Positions 1 to 29,430 of a stretch of DNA of 64,000 bases are shown piece by piece. Each line of letters begins with the position of its first letter. The stretch's first letter is position 1. Origin of the DNA: Liolophura sinensis (Eukaryota > Mollusca > Polyplacophora > Chitonida > Chitonidae). The notes below the pieces were generated by a model. It did no database searches. It was not told the DNA's origin and saw only the letters and a list, made by a program, of their open reading frames with translations. The stretch covers positions 13,315,717 through 13,379,716 of the forward strand of contig NC_088305.1 in assembly GCF_032854445.1 (NCBI RefSeq). Direction: 5' to 3'. Made by a program: the position numbers and the translations under genes.

Positions 1-1540
1 GAAATCAAATGTTGTAAATATTATCGATGATAAACACGGGTGTAAGGATCAGGACGGGTTATTTTTTTTTCACTCAGGGTGTGGACTTGTTAAGTTTTAG
101 AGCCGAATACTTTTGTTAAGAGCCGAACAACTTTTAAAGTTGTTAAAATATGTTAGTTCACATAAAAACGGTTTAATAGTTATCATATTATCAAAAACTG
201 TACAGCTACCAATATCTCTATACTGTCCCAAAATGGCTCAAGAATCGGTCAAAAGAGCTTTTTGAGTAAATACTTTACATTATAAATTTTCCATTATTGC
301 AATAGTACAATACATAGAATCTAAAAATACTCTTTGGGCTTTTCCATGCTTTCAAACACAATGTTTTGGCAAATCTGCATTCTTGTTTGCACAAAATGAC
401 ACTTGTGCTCGTGGAATGTTTGTATATGTATTGCTGAAGATTTAGTCTTGTCCTCCACGAAAGACATGTTTTGCAATGACCGATTCTGTGCTGTGCAAAA
501 GGCTGAAAACATGCCCGGACACTTGATTCCAGGTTAGTCTAGAAAACTGACTTGTTTACGGCCGTTTGCATATTATCAGCAAGGTCATACAAGCAGTGAC
601 AGGTCATAAAATACATATTGATCCATGCGTGGAGAATTAAGTCTCCCTCACCTCAATACCATATTCCCGATCTTGCGCTCCTGGGGTCATATTTCACATC
701 AGTTAACGTGGCTGCTGTGTGTCGTACGTGTATACAGATTGACATATACATAACCGTGAACAAGCGTGGCGTCATGATACAGGGTCGGATAAAGTAGGCT
801 AAATGTAGGCCTATTTCCACCAGAAACTTTCAACTTAATCACAGGGTTATGAACACTCCAATTTAATGCGAAGTTTGTATTGATTCAGGGAAAGAATGTA
901 CAAGTCGCTATAAACAAGGTACACGCTCTGGACATATGACAGAATTAGGCAGCTTGGCAACTTTTACACCTCTTAGATGTTTTAAAAGGCCAAGAAAACA
1001 CCAGCGTAAAATATATTTCAGATTAAAAACCATTAAACATTGTCCACAAAATAACTGAATTTGTTTTTTTTTAACACATTATATAACCAATATATTTTAA
1101 ATTTTGGATTCAACAGTGGCCTTTTGTGATTATATACTGGGGCCTGTGACGTCACAACGGGTGTTTGCCACTTAACATACACAGACTGCGAGATTCCATC
1201 GTTCTAAATGTATACACATCTATGAATGCATTCGCCGAATGGACGTTGGATCTAGCCCTTTCAAGTAAACAGGTTGATGTGACATCACTGTGGCATCCAC
1301 CGTGTCACTACGGATCACCTTAGAAATTAATGCTTTAAAATTAAACGGGTGGACAAGTAATTAACATATAAATTAAGCTATTGTCCTGAACAGTGCGTAA
1401 TGGTCTTTCTTACACTTTGTTACTGACATACTAATATATACTTCAGTTTAGTCTTTTCTCTTTAATATCACCACACATTTTTTAACACTTGGTGTTAGGG
1501 GGCGTGTAATTTGTTACTTTTTAAGCATTTACGTGAATGG
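1..1540. other. gene-free stretch
   Basis: AT-rich sequence with only short stop-bounded frames and no exon I can support. A CRE-like TGACGTCA lies at about 1146-1153, which may be chance. Confidence 0.5.
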
Positions 1541-1665
1541 ATGAACGGATGAATGATTATGGCTTAACGACACATCAGCAATTTTTCAACCATATCTTGG
1601 CGAGAACAAGTTCAAAATAGGAGCCAGGGAATGGACTTTAGATATGAAAACACCAAAAATAAAAC
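1541..1665 (+). repeat. dispersed repeat G fragment
   Basis: Contains a segment of the type 'ggcttaacgacacatcagcaa' followed by 'ttcaaccatatcttggcga'. Closely similar segments occur at about 44095-44210 and, more diverged, at the start of the element at 54545-54860. Recurrence within the window marks it as interspersed. Confidence 0.5.
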
Positions 1666-1790
1666 AAAAACAGACGAACATGTTTAAAACCAGTTAAAAA
1701 GAACCAAACAGATAAAACTCAAAAACTACACTATTGTATAATGTATAATCTAGAAAGTCGCATGTTGATACAAATGATATGTCTGTATAC

Positions 1791-1884
1791 CCGGTTTCCT
1801 CCCACCATAATGCTGGCCTCCGTCGTGAAATATTCTTGGGTACGGCGTAAAACACCAATAAATTTAATAAATAAATAAATAAAT
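1791..1884 (+). repeat. SINE-A, 5'-truncated copy
   Basis: Holds the 3' part of SINE-A: a 'gtttcctcccaccataatgc' segment, then 'ggtacggcgtaaaacacc' and an (AAAT)n tail. The tRNA-like head is missing. Confidence 0.8.
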
Positions 1885-2899
1885 ACATCTGTATATATAA
1901 TAAAGAACGACATTTTATGATAAAGGTTAGTTGCCTTCAAATACCTAATGACAGCATCGTCAGTAATGCCGCTAAATAAATTGAATATAGATTCGACTGT
2001 GAAGACCGATTATGACCAAAGTCTGCGCAGTCAACAATGATATATGTTCGATGCCACCTGTCAGTTTACTAAATGTTCATGTAGGTACTTCAATGGTAAC
2101 AAATTACACGCCTCCTCATATCCAAATCAGGCTTAGCCTAATATGCAAGCGTGTCGAATAGTCGATAAGACCTATTAATTACAACTGCCGTCGCCATCAG
2201 GGAATACATCAATGTATGTTGAACTTCCGAAATTGAAAATAAGTATTACGAGAGACTGAAAATATTGTCTTGGTGAAATTGTGGGTCGAGTGGGTCGTGA
2301 GTTCGAGTCTCACTCGAGCCAGTATTTTCACACTGCGCGGTGTTAACATGTAGCCACGAAATAACAATCTATGTTTTAAAACATTTGCCCCCATGTTGTC
2401 TCGGACTTAAAACTCGGCCACCACATTGGGACACGCGTCTCTACGAGAAAAGCTGTTAATAGAATTTCACTTAAAACGTATGTGTCTGTCCGGAGTCATC
2501 AAGGATACGTGATGCGCATAAAACGATCCAAACTCATGCAACTGATATCTACTGGTCCATCTGCGATACTGCAAGATTTGTTATGTTAAGTGGGAAGTTC
2601 CCCCTACCACACAAAGCGTAATCACTTTTACTGTACATTTGTTCACTGAAGCGACGTATCGTAGCTGTTCAGCCAACTAAATCGTCGTCATTTAGGTATC
2701 CTATTTCAGGGATAGCATTTCTAGATCAGAACATTTTTCGACATTAAATTTAGAGGGCTATAATTGATATACAGTTCTATTTTATATTTTTTTTGCCGAA
2801 GATATGTCTCGAAATACGCTATTTCTTTTTTTCATCGTGACAGATGTGTAAATCATTATTACCCTTGTGACATCATTATTTAGTGGGCAAATTAGTAAT
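1885..2899. other. gene-free stretch
   Basis: No supported exon. A short tRNA-like B box with flanking complementarity lies at about 2284-2325, but no full cloverleaf is evident. Confidence 0.4.
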
Positions 2900-2910
2900 G
2901 TCGTACAAGA

Positions 2911-3185
2911 TTTTTTTTTTTTGATTGGTGTTTTACGCCGTACTCAAGAATATTTCACTTATACGACGGCGGCCAGCATTACGGTGGGTGGAAACCGGGC
3001 ACAGAAATGGGAAAACCGGGCACAGACCGGGAGAAACCCACGACCATCCGCAGGTTGCCGAAAGACCTTCCCACTTAAGGCCGGAGAGGAAGCCAGCGTG
3101 AGCTGGACTTCAACTCACAGCGACCGCATTGGTGAGAGGCTCCTGGGTCATTACAACGCGCTAACCGACTGAGCCACGGAGGCCC
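2911..3185 (-). mobile_element. SINE-A, full-length, with target-site duplication
   Basis: Full-length copy in minus orientation. A T-run (the A-tail) is at the low end and the tRNA-like head, read on the minus strand as GGCCTCCGTGGCTCAG, is at the high end. An 11-bp direct repeat, gtcgtacaaga, flanks it at 2900-2910 and 3186-3196. This is the expected footprint of LINE-mediated retrotransposition. The internal 101-codon frame is a by-product. Confidence 0.88.
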
Positions 3186-3794
3186 GTCGTACAAGAGGAT
3201 AATGGTCAAAGCGGCTTGGACCTGAATAGCCACAGCGAGGGAAAATATACTTCTGCTAAGGCATGTTTAACAATTTTCTCATCGAAACGTCAGATTTTTA
3301 ATCGGAAAATTCTGCTAAATGCAACGTTAGACAACATTTGAACTCTTTTTAAATTATTCATTGTCACGTATTCACTGCGTTCAAAACATCTTTTGTTGTT
3401 GTGTTTTTTTTTCACATTTTTATCACATTTCATATCTGCATGAGAGATTTTCTGTTAGGCTAAATTATGCTTCAAGGCTTCTCTACAGCAAGACAGAGGC
3501 TAAAATTGACTTTCCATCACAATTTCCATCATTTTGAAACTTTTTATGATGTGAAACTAACTAGGGTCAGTAAACTGTGACATCTCTTTATATGTTTTAT
3601 TTACACTGTTAAAACAAGTGTATAAATAACTGGGCACAAAGGAATGAAAGTACTGAAAATTATACAAAATGAATTCGTTTTTATTTGTTTAATTTTTTCC
3701 TTTACTCTGTCATACAAATTTAATATTTCCCTGCTCTCACTACTTGTGGAGCCTTTGTGAAAATCAGATTTCTACAACGCTAGTGTTGCCGTTA

Positions 3795-3965
3795 ACACAG
3801 TCCAACATTCGTTCAAGACCACTTATCTGCCACAATTATTGTGTGCATATCTGTACGTCATATGTGGGAAAATTCGTCGGTAACTTGCCAAAGATTGACG
3901 TTTTTGCTTCGGTATACTTCTTCCGTATGCTGTTACACAACAATCAAATAAATACATTTTATAAG
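3795..3965 (+). repeat. dispersed repeat C
   Basis: Carries the repeat C signature 'cgtcggtaacttgccaaag', preceded by an 'atctgtacgtcatatgtggg' segment, and ends in an A/T-rich 'caatcaaataaatac' tail. Related copies are at about 9228-9440, 32350-32530, 38330-38490, 41555-41790 and 63070-63258. The tail and length suggest another SINE-like family. Confidence 0.6.
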
Positions 3966-4160
3966 TTACACTGTAAGCTGTATTCCGTTTTACATTAACA
4001 CTTGGGAACTCTTCACAGATCTAAATCTAGCATTTCTTTCGTCTATGACCATGGAAATGGTTAAAGCTAAAATATAAGCTCATTCTAGCGTCACATTCAT
4101 TTTATTACTATGTTGTTATAGTAAAAGAAAGCTAAAGTTTGACGGAGGGTTCATTATACA

Positions 4161-4564
4161 GACAACTGAAAACTACGCGTAAAAGTACTTTCATTTATGT
4201 TTTTCAGATCTTTTAAGAGTGTTGAAAGGCATTTGCATATTTAAATACTATGGTGGACTTTATGAGCCATACTAACGGTATTTAGGAACTCTGACATCAC
4301 ATCACCTTCTTTCCCGACGATCACCAGAAGTAAGAAATCTTTGGGAACATTATTTCAGTAATATTTTACACATGGATATAAAGAGTCAGTCCAACCTTCA
4401 GTGTCGTGATTAGAGTTGGAAAAACTTCCTGTGACGTCAGGGTTCCTAAACCCTGATAGCATGGTTTATAGAGCCCACCTTAAAATTCAAATATTTAAAC
4501 ACCTTAACTCTTTTCACAAAAATCCAAAAAATGAAAGTATATTTATGCTTAGTTTTAAGTGGTC
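4161..4564. mobile_element. fold-back (inverted-repeat) element, copy 1
   Basis: The two ends are long imperfect inverted repeats. The left arm starts 'gacaactgaaaactacgcg', and the right arm is its reverse complement with substitutions, ending 'cttagttttaagtggtc'. Both arms carry a 'ggtggactttatgagcc'-type segment and, nearer the centre, 'ggaactctgacatcac'/'gtgacgtcagggttcc'. No transposase frame is present, so it is probably a non-autonomous DNA element. A second copy is at 17822-18158. Confidence 0.7.
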
Positions 4565-4773
4565 TATTCATTGGTGAATACTTTTCTTACGATTCTTAGA
4601 TGTCTTTTCCTTTAACTACTCACATGGAACGTGTAATGTAATATTGTATCTGCACAATAAAACCCTTGCGTACGTAGTACGTCACCAATGACAATCACAT
4701 ACTACTAGCTGTCATAAAAAAAGATACAAAAAATTGAGCGACAGCTCTAGGCAATATATATCTGATATTATTG

Positions 4774-5028
4774 ATTTATTTATTTGATTGAGATATGTTT
4801 GAGGCCGTACTCAGTAAGATTTCACTTATACTGGATACGGCGCCCAGCATTGTGGGTAGAGGAAACCGGGTAGAGCCTGAAGAAAACCCACGATCATCAG
4901 CAGGTTGCTGGATGACTTTCCCACTTACGAACGGAGAGGAAGCCAGCATGAGCTAGACTTGAACTCACAACAGCCGCATTGGTGAGAGGCTTCTGGGTCT
5001 GCACCAACTATCATACCGCAACGGAAGC
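4774..5028 (-). mobile_element. SINE-A, diverged near-full copy
   Basis: (ATTT)n at the low end, then the diverged body ('gaggccgtactcagtaagat', 'aggaaaccgggtagagcc', 'ggagaggaagccagcatgag'), and the degraded head ending at 'gcaacggaagc'. Many substitutions suggest an older insertion. Confidence 0.75.
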
Positions 5029-5406
5029 ATACTGATAAAAACACTGTATAGCCTATATATAGCAGTATGTTTTGTAAGTATTTTCCACTGTTCAAGATTT
5101 GGGAGACACTGAGATCTTATACAGTACTGGAATACTTCTGCACATATATTGTTAATTTTTCCTTAAAAATATGGGACAAATCACGCGATTTGTTCAACTC
5201 TGGAGCTCCAGTAATTTTCAAGGACAGATAAAAAACGGCTTGACTCAGAGATTTGCCCAAATAATATATAGAGGTCATTCATGCAAGGGAAACAAACACA
5301 TAGTTCAATTTCCAGAAAGACAAAATATGGTTTTCATTTGCTCGGATACACAAAACAGCTTTGCACAACATATGTATATACAGTACACAGAATGATATTG
5401 CCAACA

Positions 5407-5822
5407 TTCTAGAGGACTTGGTTTGTGACAATTCCAGAGGACTTGGTTGGCGACAATTCCAGAGGTCTTTGTTGGCGACAATTCCAGAGGACTGGGTTGG
5501 CGACAATTCCAGAGGACTGGGTTGGCGACAATTCTAGAGGACTGAGTTGGCGACAATTCTAAAGGACTGGGTTGGCCAAAATTCCAGAGGACTGGGTTGG
5601 CCAAAATTCCAGAGGACTGGGTTGGCGACAATTCCAGAGGACTGGGTTGGCGACAATTCCAGAGGACTGAGTTGGAGACAATTCCAGAGGACTGGGTTGG
5701 CGACAATTCCAGAGGACTGAGTTGGAGACAATTCCAGAGGACTGGGTTGGCCAAAATTCCAGAGGACTGGGTTGGCGACAATTCCAGAGGACTGAGTTGG
5801 CGACAATTCCAGGGGACTGGGG
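5407..5822. repeat. 25-bp minisatellite, about 16 units
   Basis: Tandem units of 25 bp of the form 'aggactgggttggcgacaat' + 'tccag'. Sub-variants have ggccaaaattcc or ggagacaattcc in place of ggcgacaattcc. Because 25 is not a multiple of 3, all three minus frames cycle through the unit without stops and yield long repetitive reading frames. I do not regard these as genes. Confidence 0.92.
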
Positions 5823-5923
5823 CATTTAGAAGTTAAAAGAGAATATATAATAGATAAATGAAAACCAGGCGTGTAGTCTGCAATAACAATTATTTGTTGA
5901 GAATTTTTCGCTTATGGCACAAT

Positions 5924-6176
5924 GGCAGACAGGTGGAGGAAACCAGTGTGCCCGGGATACACTATGACAGACAGGTGGAGGAAACCAGTGTACCCGGGAT
6001 ACACTATGACAGACAGGTGGAGGAAACCAGTATACCCGGGATACACTATGACAGACAGGTGGAGGAAACCAGTGTACCGGGGATACACTATGACAGACAG
6101 GTGGAGGAAACCAGTGTACCCGGGATACACTATGACAGACAGGTGGAGGAAACCAGTGTACCCAGGATACACAACG
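5924..6176. repeat. 42-bp minisatellite, 6 units
   Basis: Six tandem units of 42 bp beginning 'gacagacaggtggaggaaac' and ending 'gtacccgggatacact'. The length is a multiple of 3, so a 14-residue unit (MTDRWRKPVYPGYT) repeats in frame on the plus strand. No splice or promoter evidence supports a gene. The unit's 'ggtggaggaaacc...gtacccggg' core resembles the interior of repeat C. Confidence 0.9.
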
Positions 6177-6317
6177 GAACACTGGCAAGTGACTGAAGAA
6201 CAAGTACAATTTACAGGTAAGCACATCTGTCCTCTTTATTTGTTGATGAATGTGGGTGGTGTAAAGACACCTGATAAACCTTCTGACGTAAAGCTAGTAC
6301 CCTATAGCCTGCGGATG

Positions 6318-6397
6318 GGCGTGTGTTTCCGTCCGGTTTTCACCCTTCATAATGCTGGCAGGTATCACGCACTCTTCAAACAGATAAATAAATAAAT
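6318..6397 (+). repeat. SINE-like 3' fragment, degenerate
   Basis: A 'ccggttttcacccttcataa' segment, then 'tgctggcagg' and a 'cagataaataaataaa' tail match the 3' third of SINE-A poorly. Confidence 0.4.
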
Positions 6398-6902
6398 TTA
6401 CCACTGACAGTTTTCAGTTCAAATTATCACTTGCTTATCAAGACAAACGCATAAATTAACTGACATAAGTATATTTCTCGTATGATATATCGTTAATAAA
6501 ATAAAACGACAGTTCCCTGGGGTTTTATCAAAATTGAAGCCTTTTTTTCACTTGTTTTCAACAGAAGCTCCACTCGGCTGATCACATCAACGTGTTAAGG
6601 TTATCTGCCGTGTGGTTGTTATGTACTAAAGTTTTAAATAACTATATTTATGCAAAATTTAAGGTCACAATACAAACCCCCCACGGTATAAAAAAATTAA
6701 CATAATTAAGTCAGAAAACGGGAAGACAAGATTTAATTTGCATTCACCCAGATGGTTGAAAGTATTAAAATTATCGGAATGTCGTACAAAGGGACAAAAT
6801 TCGTTTTCATGCCATATATTACACTCATGTCCAGACTCAAATATCTGTTTCATTAATACGAAACGTTACAATTTGTGACACTTTTTTCAGAAAAAAGTAG
6901 TG

Positions 6903-7098
6903 CGTAGCAGAGTGACACCAGGTACACTCACCAATGCTGTCACTGTGACTTCAAGTCCAACTCATGCTGGCTTCTTCTCGATACGTGGGAAAATCCGCCA
7001 GCAACCTGTGGATATTTGCGGGCTTTGCCCGGTTTCCTCATGCTGACTACCGTTGTATAAGTGAAATATTATTGAAAACAACAAGCAAGTAAATAATT
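6903..7098 (+). repeat. SINE-A copy, diverged
   Basis: Retains the B-box-like 'gtgacttcaagtcc', 'ctcatgctggcttcttctcg', 'cagcaacctgtggat' and 'gtataagtgaaatattattg' in SINE-A order. The first part of the head is lost. Confidence 0.75.
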
Positions 7099-7615
7099 AA
7101 ATAGGTAAACAAAATTTTTTTGTTTACCTTAAAATCAGAAAGTACATCTCATATCAGTGTTATTGTAATAGTGCACTGTAGACTTCAATGAAGTAGGTTT
7201 TGCCGCCGTCGCATAAATAAATAAATTAATAAATAAATAAAGGAAATAAATAATTTTGTGTAGTAACGCAAGCCAACATGGATGTTAAAAGTCTGCAGTT
7301 AGACATATAAAGACGTGCTTTTTATGTACAACCTATACTTTTGTCCTACGGAGTCATGTAAACAGTATATCGTTAAGAGAAATGCATGGATTAGTCGGCC
7401 TGGTTCCAGGACACTGTCACCGGATGTAGCGCCTCAGTCTGATGACGTCGGCGTACCCCATTAACCAAACAGCCCTGCAGGCTGTACATATTTTATTAGG
7501 ATCTTAATTCTGCATGGAGAAACAAATTTTTATCAGAGTTGTAAATTAATCAGTGGTAAGTCAAAATATAGCATTTGTGTACACTCAGGCGAAAAAAGGT
7601 TTATACACTAAACCT

Positions 7616-7632
7616 GGGGGGGGGGGGGGGGG
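7616..7632 (+). repeat. poly(G) run
   Basis: About 17 consecutive G. Length is likely unreliable in any assembly. Confidence 0.9.
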
Positions 7633-7639
7633 ATATTGG

Positions 7640-9227
7640 GTTGATTGGTGGGTGGTAGGGGCATCATGGAGACTTACCCAGAGTACTTACCGTAAACAAG
7701 CGTTCAAATGTGGAAAACCGAAATAAAAAGAGACCGTATAGACGTAAGGAAAGAAAACGCTTTCATTTTCAGTGTTATGTTTCTTTCTGATTCATACATG
7801 TACCGCTATGAATTTTCACTAAAACTTTTTAAGCGTTTTTCTTTTTATTTTCTGAACAGATAAATTGAAACATGTATAAGTTTTTTCATGACATGGAGCA
7901 TGCAATGTATATCTACACTGAATTTTGTCTGAGCTAATTGCCTTTGTTAACCAACGAGCTGTGACGTGCATATTTTAGTACTCCCCCGAGGGCAACGACA
8001 AATTAACGTGTAATAACATAAGAACAGATAAACGATGCTTGGCATGGTTACAATATTGTACACTGACAGTCCCCACGCGCTCTCTGGAGAGGCGAATGCT
8101 TGCTTCTTACACAATACCAAACATTCTGGTAGTATTAATTTCGCAAAACCTGTCCCCTTACGGATTGAGCCGTCAGAATTGTAGCCATGACAAAGTTTTC
8201 AATGATGAAGCTGTATGCGAATTTTACCAGATTGTAAAAATTGTGTAAGAATTTTGAAAGAAAATCTAACGGCCACAATTTTGATGAAAATGAACGAAAC
8301 GAACTCGATATGTTAACGTGTTAACGATGAGCCCACTATTCAAGTTTCCGTTCTACATTTATACGACAAACCATATTTGAAGAAAGCCCGGAAAACTTAC
8401 AGACAACAACTTGGCCAGAATGGCCATAATTTTGTTAAAATTTAACGAAATGATCCGAAACTCGAACTTGACCTTGAACTCTTCAAGGTAAAGCTTTATA
8501 CTATGTTTACTTTCAATACGGATAAACTGTTTTGTTTTACAAAAGTTCGCAAAACTGTCGATGTCCAACACGAATCAAGAACGGCCATATTTTTTCGCGA
8601 ATGAATGAAACAGGAAGTAGTCAAGAAAGTTGTCGTGGTCACGTGATTACCAAGTTTCATAATGATGCACCTTTTTTTAAATAAAGTCCGGAAAACTCAT
8701 ACTTAACGGACTAATAGACCGTTTCTAAACCTAAAGTCATGGTCAAGCCTTTACCAATATTCTCTTCGGCACGATGAACTTTTTAGAAAAAAAAACCCCA
8801 GAAAGCCGATTCCGGAAAGAACTGACCATTTGTAAACCTATAGTCAATACACTCTATACGAATAATAAAACAATAATTTAGACCACGTAAACAAAACATA
8901 TATTTAGAAAGTTCACGTTCACTGACATTCATCAAAATTCATAGACATTTATCGGCAAAATTACATATTGCATGAGCTAACATGATACAAAATTTGGAAC
9001 TGATTTCATTTAGTATCATATAATATTCGTCGGGCCTTGCCCTCAGCATTATAAACTTGTGTTTCTGTGATTCACAGCTTATCTTTGCAGGAATCCGTCC
9101 TAGTTTCTTTGAGGGTTAGTGTTGAAGGTTGTTGTGAAACTTGTCCTGTGTTTTATGAACCAGAAAGTGCATTATAGTTGACGGCTGATGTTTCCACCCC
9201 TTGATTCGTCCCTGTTTTGATTTATAC
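7640..9227. other. gene-free stretch with degenerate direct repeats
   Basis: Between about 8140 and 8800, several phrases recur at irregular spacing: 'cggccacaattttgatgaaa'/'ggccataattttgttaaaat', 'caagtttc', 'agtccggaaaactca'/'agcccggaaaacttac'. This looks like an eroded tandem or satellite-like repeat. I see no exon. Confidence 0.45.
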
Positions 9228-9440
9228 ATTTAATCATTTATTTGATTGTCCATAACGATGATGATCAGTAATATGGGTAGAGGAAAGCCAGCTACCGGGG
9301 TCATCAAGCCACCTATTTTTGGCAAGTCTCTGACGAACTTTAGCATATATATGTGACGTTCAGATGTGCACCTCATACTGGAGGAAAACATGTAGTCCTC
9401 AGCAAACGTCTGATGACGCAAAAAGCCACAGCCGTCGTCC
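9228..9440 (-). repeat. dispersed repeat C, minus copy
   Basis: On the minus strand it reads 'aagttcgtcagagacttgcc', 'aaaaataggtggc' and ends 'ggacaatcaaataaatga', the same order as the plus copy at 3795-3965. It lies just past the transporter stop codon, so it may be part of the 3' UTR. Confidence 0.6.
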
Positions 9441-9548
9441 ACCGGTTATTGTCACCAGGGTTGCACAACAACAGTGAGAGAGGAATATTTACAAGCAGTC
9501 CTACATATAGTGAATTAAGCACCATATCCCCGATGTATGAGATAAGAT

Positions 9549-26730
<17,182 letters not shown>

Positions 26731-26984
26731 TATGCACGATGTCTTAATCGATGTGGTCCCGCAGTGAAAGGTTACTTGTAAATGTGACCAGCCTATTGAT
26801 AATTCACCTGTTAAAATACAAGTATGACAGCGAGATATCCACGGGGCTACATTGGGCAGCCATTTTGTGAACAAAGACCGAGAAGTACATGTACTTTGAA
26901 CGTTTGACATTCAAAATTAGGGCAGGTAATGTGCTAATAAAGGACTACTAAACAAGGTTTATACCGACGGTTTACTGTTTTAAC

Positions 26985-27200
26985 ATGTGTGCTTTAAACC
27001 GGCCAGGTAGAGTATCAGTAAAGAGGCAATGATGAAAAATTATGAACACTATAAACTCACATTTTAATATAACAGTAAACAGCATTGAAAGTAAAACCAG
27101 AACAGCGACCACAATGCATTAGCTGGTAAATGGTGAAATATGGCCTCTTGTCAAATTATTTCAGTTAGCATTTTATTCTAACTGTTCATATAAATGCTTA
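26985..27200 (-). repeat. dispersed repeat D, minus copy
   Basis: 'ccagaacagcgaccacaatg', 'gtgaaatatggcctcttgtc' and 'tgttcatataaatgcttaaa' are the reverse complement of repeat D features. It lies just upstream of the transporter start, in the likely promoter region. Confidence 0.55.
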
Positions 27201-27919
27201 AATAATATCAACTTGCACACCCATACATGCAGTGCTATGGCTTAAAAAAAATAGGTAGAAAAATTTGCAGTGGTGTTAAGTGCAATTTATTGGTCGTCAC
27301 TGATCTGGAGTTACTCAAATTTAACCTCGCATTTAATAAAAAATCATATGGAAGCAATGAAACTGTCAATTTAACTTACTTAGGGTTTTATTTTTATACA
27401 TGTAACCGTTGATATAAATGCTTACAAAGTAGTAAGGGGTATATTCCCCAGCATCAAGGATTAAGCAGAGTTATGTACAAAATGCGGTGTTGTGAATTGC
27501 GATTTACTGAATGTCACTGGTCGAGAATTTTCAGAGTGCTGTGCTTTTATTATATTCAATCATATAAAATGTCAAACAACCCAAAGATTCCCGACATCTG
27601 GGATTTTTCGTGTGCGCAGTAATAGAGGAGAGTGGAGTAAATTGGGACGGGGAAGAACTGGGACACCTCTCAGAATTCATTTGTCTTTTAGCCAATTTGA
27701 TTCCAAAATGCCTTGATTCTGCGAGCCTTCATCCTTCCTTATAACTTCAAGTCACGTGGAGCCCTGATATAAGTTTTAGGGCCATAAGTTGAGTTTTATC
27801 CCCAAACGTTATTTTTGAGCTTACATTTACTTCATAAATACACCTAAGTCCTTGACTTGACTAAAATGGATTTTGGATAATGTCTGGCCCATGGTGGACA
27901 GTCTGCAGTGACAGCAGAA
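27201..27919. other. gene-free stretch
   Basis: No supported exon. Part of 27205-27430 again echoes repeat D ('acttacttagggttttattt', 'tatacatgtaaccgttgata'). Confidence 0.4.
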
Positions 27920-29150
27920 TTCCAGTTACCAGAATTATTCAACATACACAACGGATCATCCAGATCCAACCGAAGAGACGGATCCTGTTGATCCCTCCAT
28001 AAAACAGACGGAGTGCCGGCACCAAGCATGCTCAACATACACAACGGATTATCCAGATCCAACCGAAGACACAGATCCTCGTGATCCCTCTCATGAAACA
28101 GACGGAGTGCCGGCACCAGGCATGCTCAGCATACACAACGGATCATCCAGATCCAACCGAAGAGACAGATCCTCTTGAAATCTCTCATGAAACAGACGGA
28201 GTGCCGGCACCAGACATGCTCAGCATACACAACGGATCATCCAGATCCAACCAAACAGACAGATCCTCGAGATCCCTCTCATGAAACAGACGGAGTGCCG
28301 GCACCAGACATACTCAGCATACACAACGGATCATCCAGATCCGACCGAAGAGACGGATCCTCTTGGTCCGGCTCATGAAGCATACGGAGTGGCCGGCACC
28401 AGACATGCTCAACATACACAACGGATCACCCAGATCCAGCCGAAGAGACAGATCCTCGTGATCCTCTCATGAAGCAAACGGAGTGCCGGCACCAGACATG
28501 CTCAACATACACAACGGATCATCCAGATCCAACCGAAGAGACGGATCCTCTTGATCCCGCTCATGAAGCAAACGGAGTGCCGGCACCAGACATGCTCAGC
28601 ATACACAACGGATCATCCAAATCCAACCGAACAGACAGATCCTCGTGTTCCCTCTCACGAAGCAAACGGAGTGCCGACACCAGACATGCTCAGCATACAC
28701 AACGGACCGCCCAGATCCAACCGATGGATCAAGATCCAAAGAGACAGATCCTCGTGATCCCTCTCATGAAGCAAACGGAGTGCCGGCACCAGACATGCTC
28801 AGCATTCACAACGGATCATCCAGATCCAACAGATGAGACAGATCCTCGTGGTCCCGCTCATGAAGCAAATGGAGTGCCGGCACCAGACATGCTCAGCATA
28901 CACAACGGATCATCCAGATCCAAAGGAACAGACAGATCCTCGTGATCCCTCTCATGAAACAAACGGAGTGCCGGCACCAGACATGCTCAGCATACACAAC
29001 GGATCATCCAGATCCAACAGATGAGACAGATCCTCGTGGTCCCGCTCATGAAACAAATGGAGTGCCGGCACCAGACATGCTCAGCAGACACAACGCATCA
29101 TCCAGATTTAATCGAAAGACAGATCCTCGCGATCCCTCTCATGAGTGCCG
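27920..29150. repeat. 94-bp minisatellite, about 13 units
   Basis: The phrase gtgccggcacc recurs at exactly 94-bp intervals (28013, 28107, 28201, 28295, 28389, 28483, 28577, 28671). One 109-bp step then reflects a 15-bp insertion, and 28780, 28874, 28968 and 29062 follow. Each unit also has 'catgctcagcatacacaacg' and 'gatcatccagatccaaccga'. Units are highly similar. 94 mod 3 is 1, so overlapping repetitive frames arise in all frames and are not genes. Confidence 0.95.
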
Positions 29151-29430
29151 GCTATTTGCTACAAACTTGCCTAATTCATTAGCCTGGTTAACAAATGTAG
29201 TTCAACCAAACTACAAAGATTTGTGATTTAATTTTCCATTCTACTCTTGGCTACAAGGTGAATAGATTTGCAAAGATTGTGTATTTTAGCGTTCGGTTTT
29301 GTTAGACATTTTCATTGCTCTCTAGTTGTTTGTTAACTTATATTTATCTTGATATAAACAAGTTATGACCAAGACAGAAGTACTGATAATATGGTTCAAA
29401 GTATTATTATCATCCATTTATAAATTTATT

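Noticed and set aside
2284..2325. Possible tRNA gene (ttcgagtctcactcga)
   Set aside because: Only a B-box-like segment; no acceptor, D or anticodon arms could be paired.
2867..3172. 101-codon frame with VLRRTQEYFTYTTAASITVG
   Set aside because: The translation of SINE-A. The same peptide appears at every SINE-A copy.
5305..5825. Long minus-strand frames with QSSGIVANPVLWNC-type repeats
   Set aside because: They are forced by a 25-bp tandem repeat without stops in any minus frame; no splice or promoter evidence.
27844..29226. Overlapping plus frames of the MKQTECRHQTCSAYTTDH type
   Set aside because: A product of the 94-bp minisatellite. The same peptide appears in every frame in turn.
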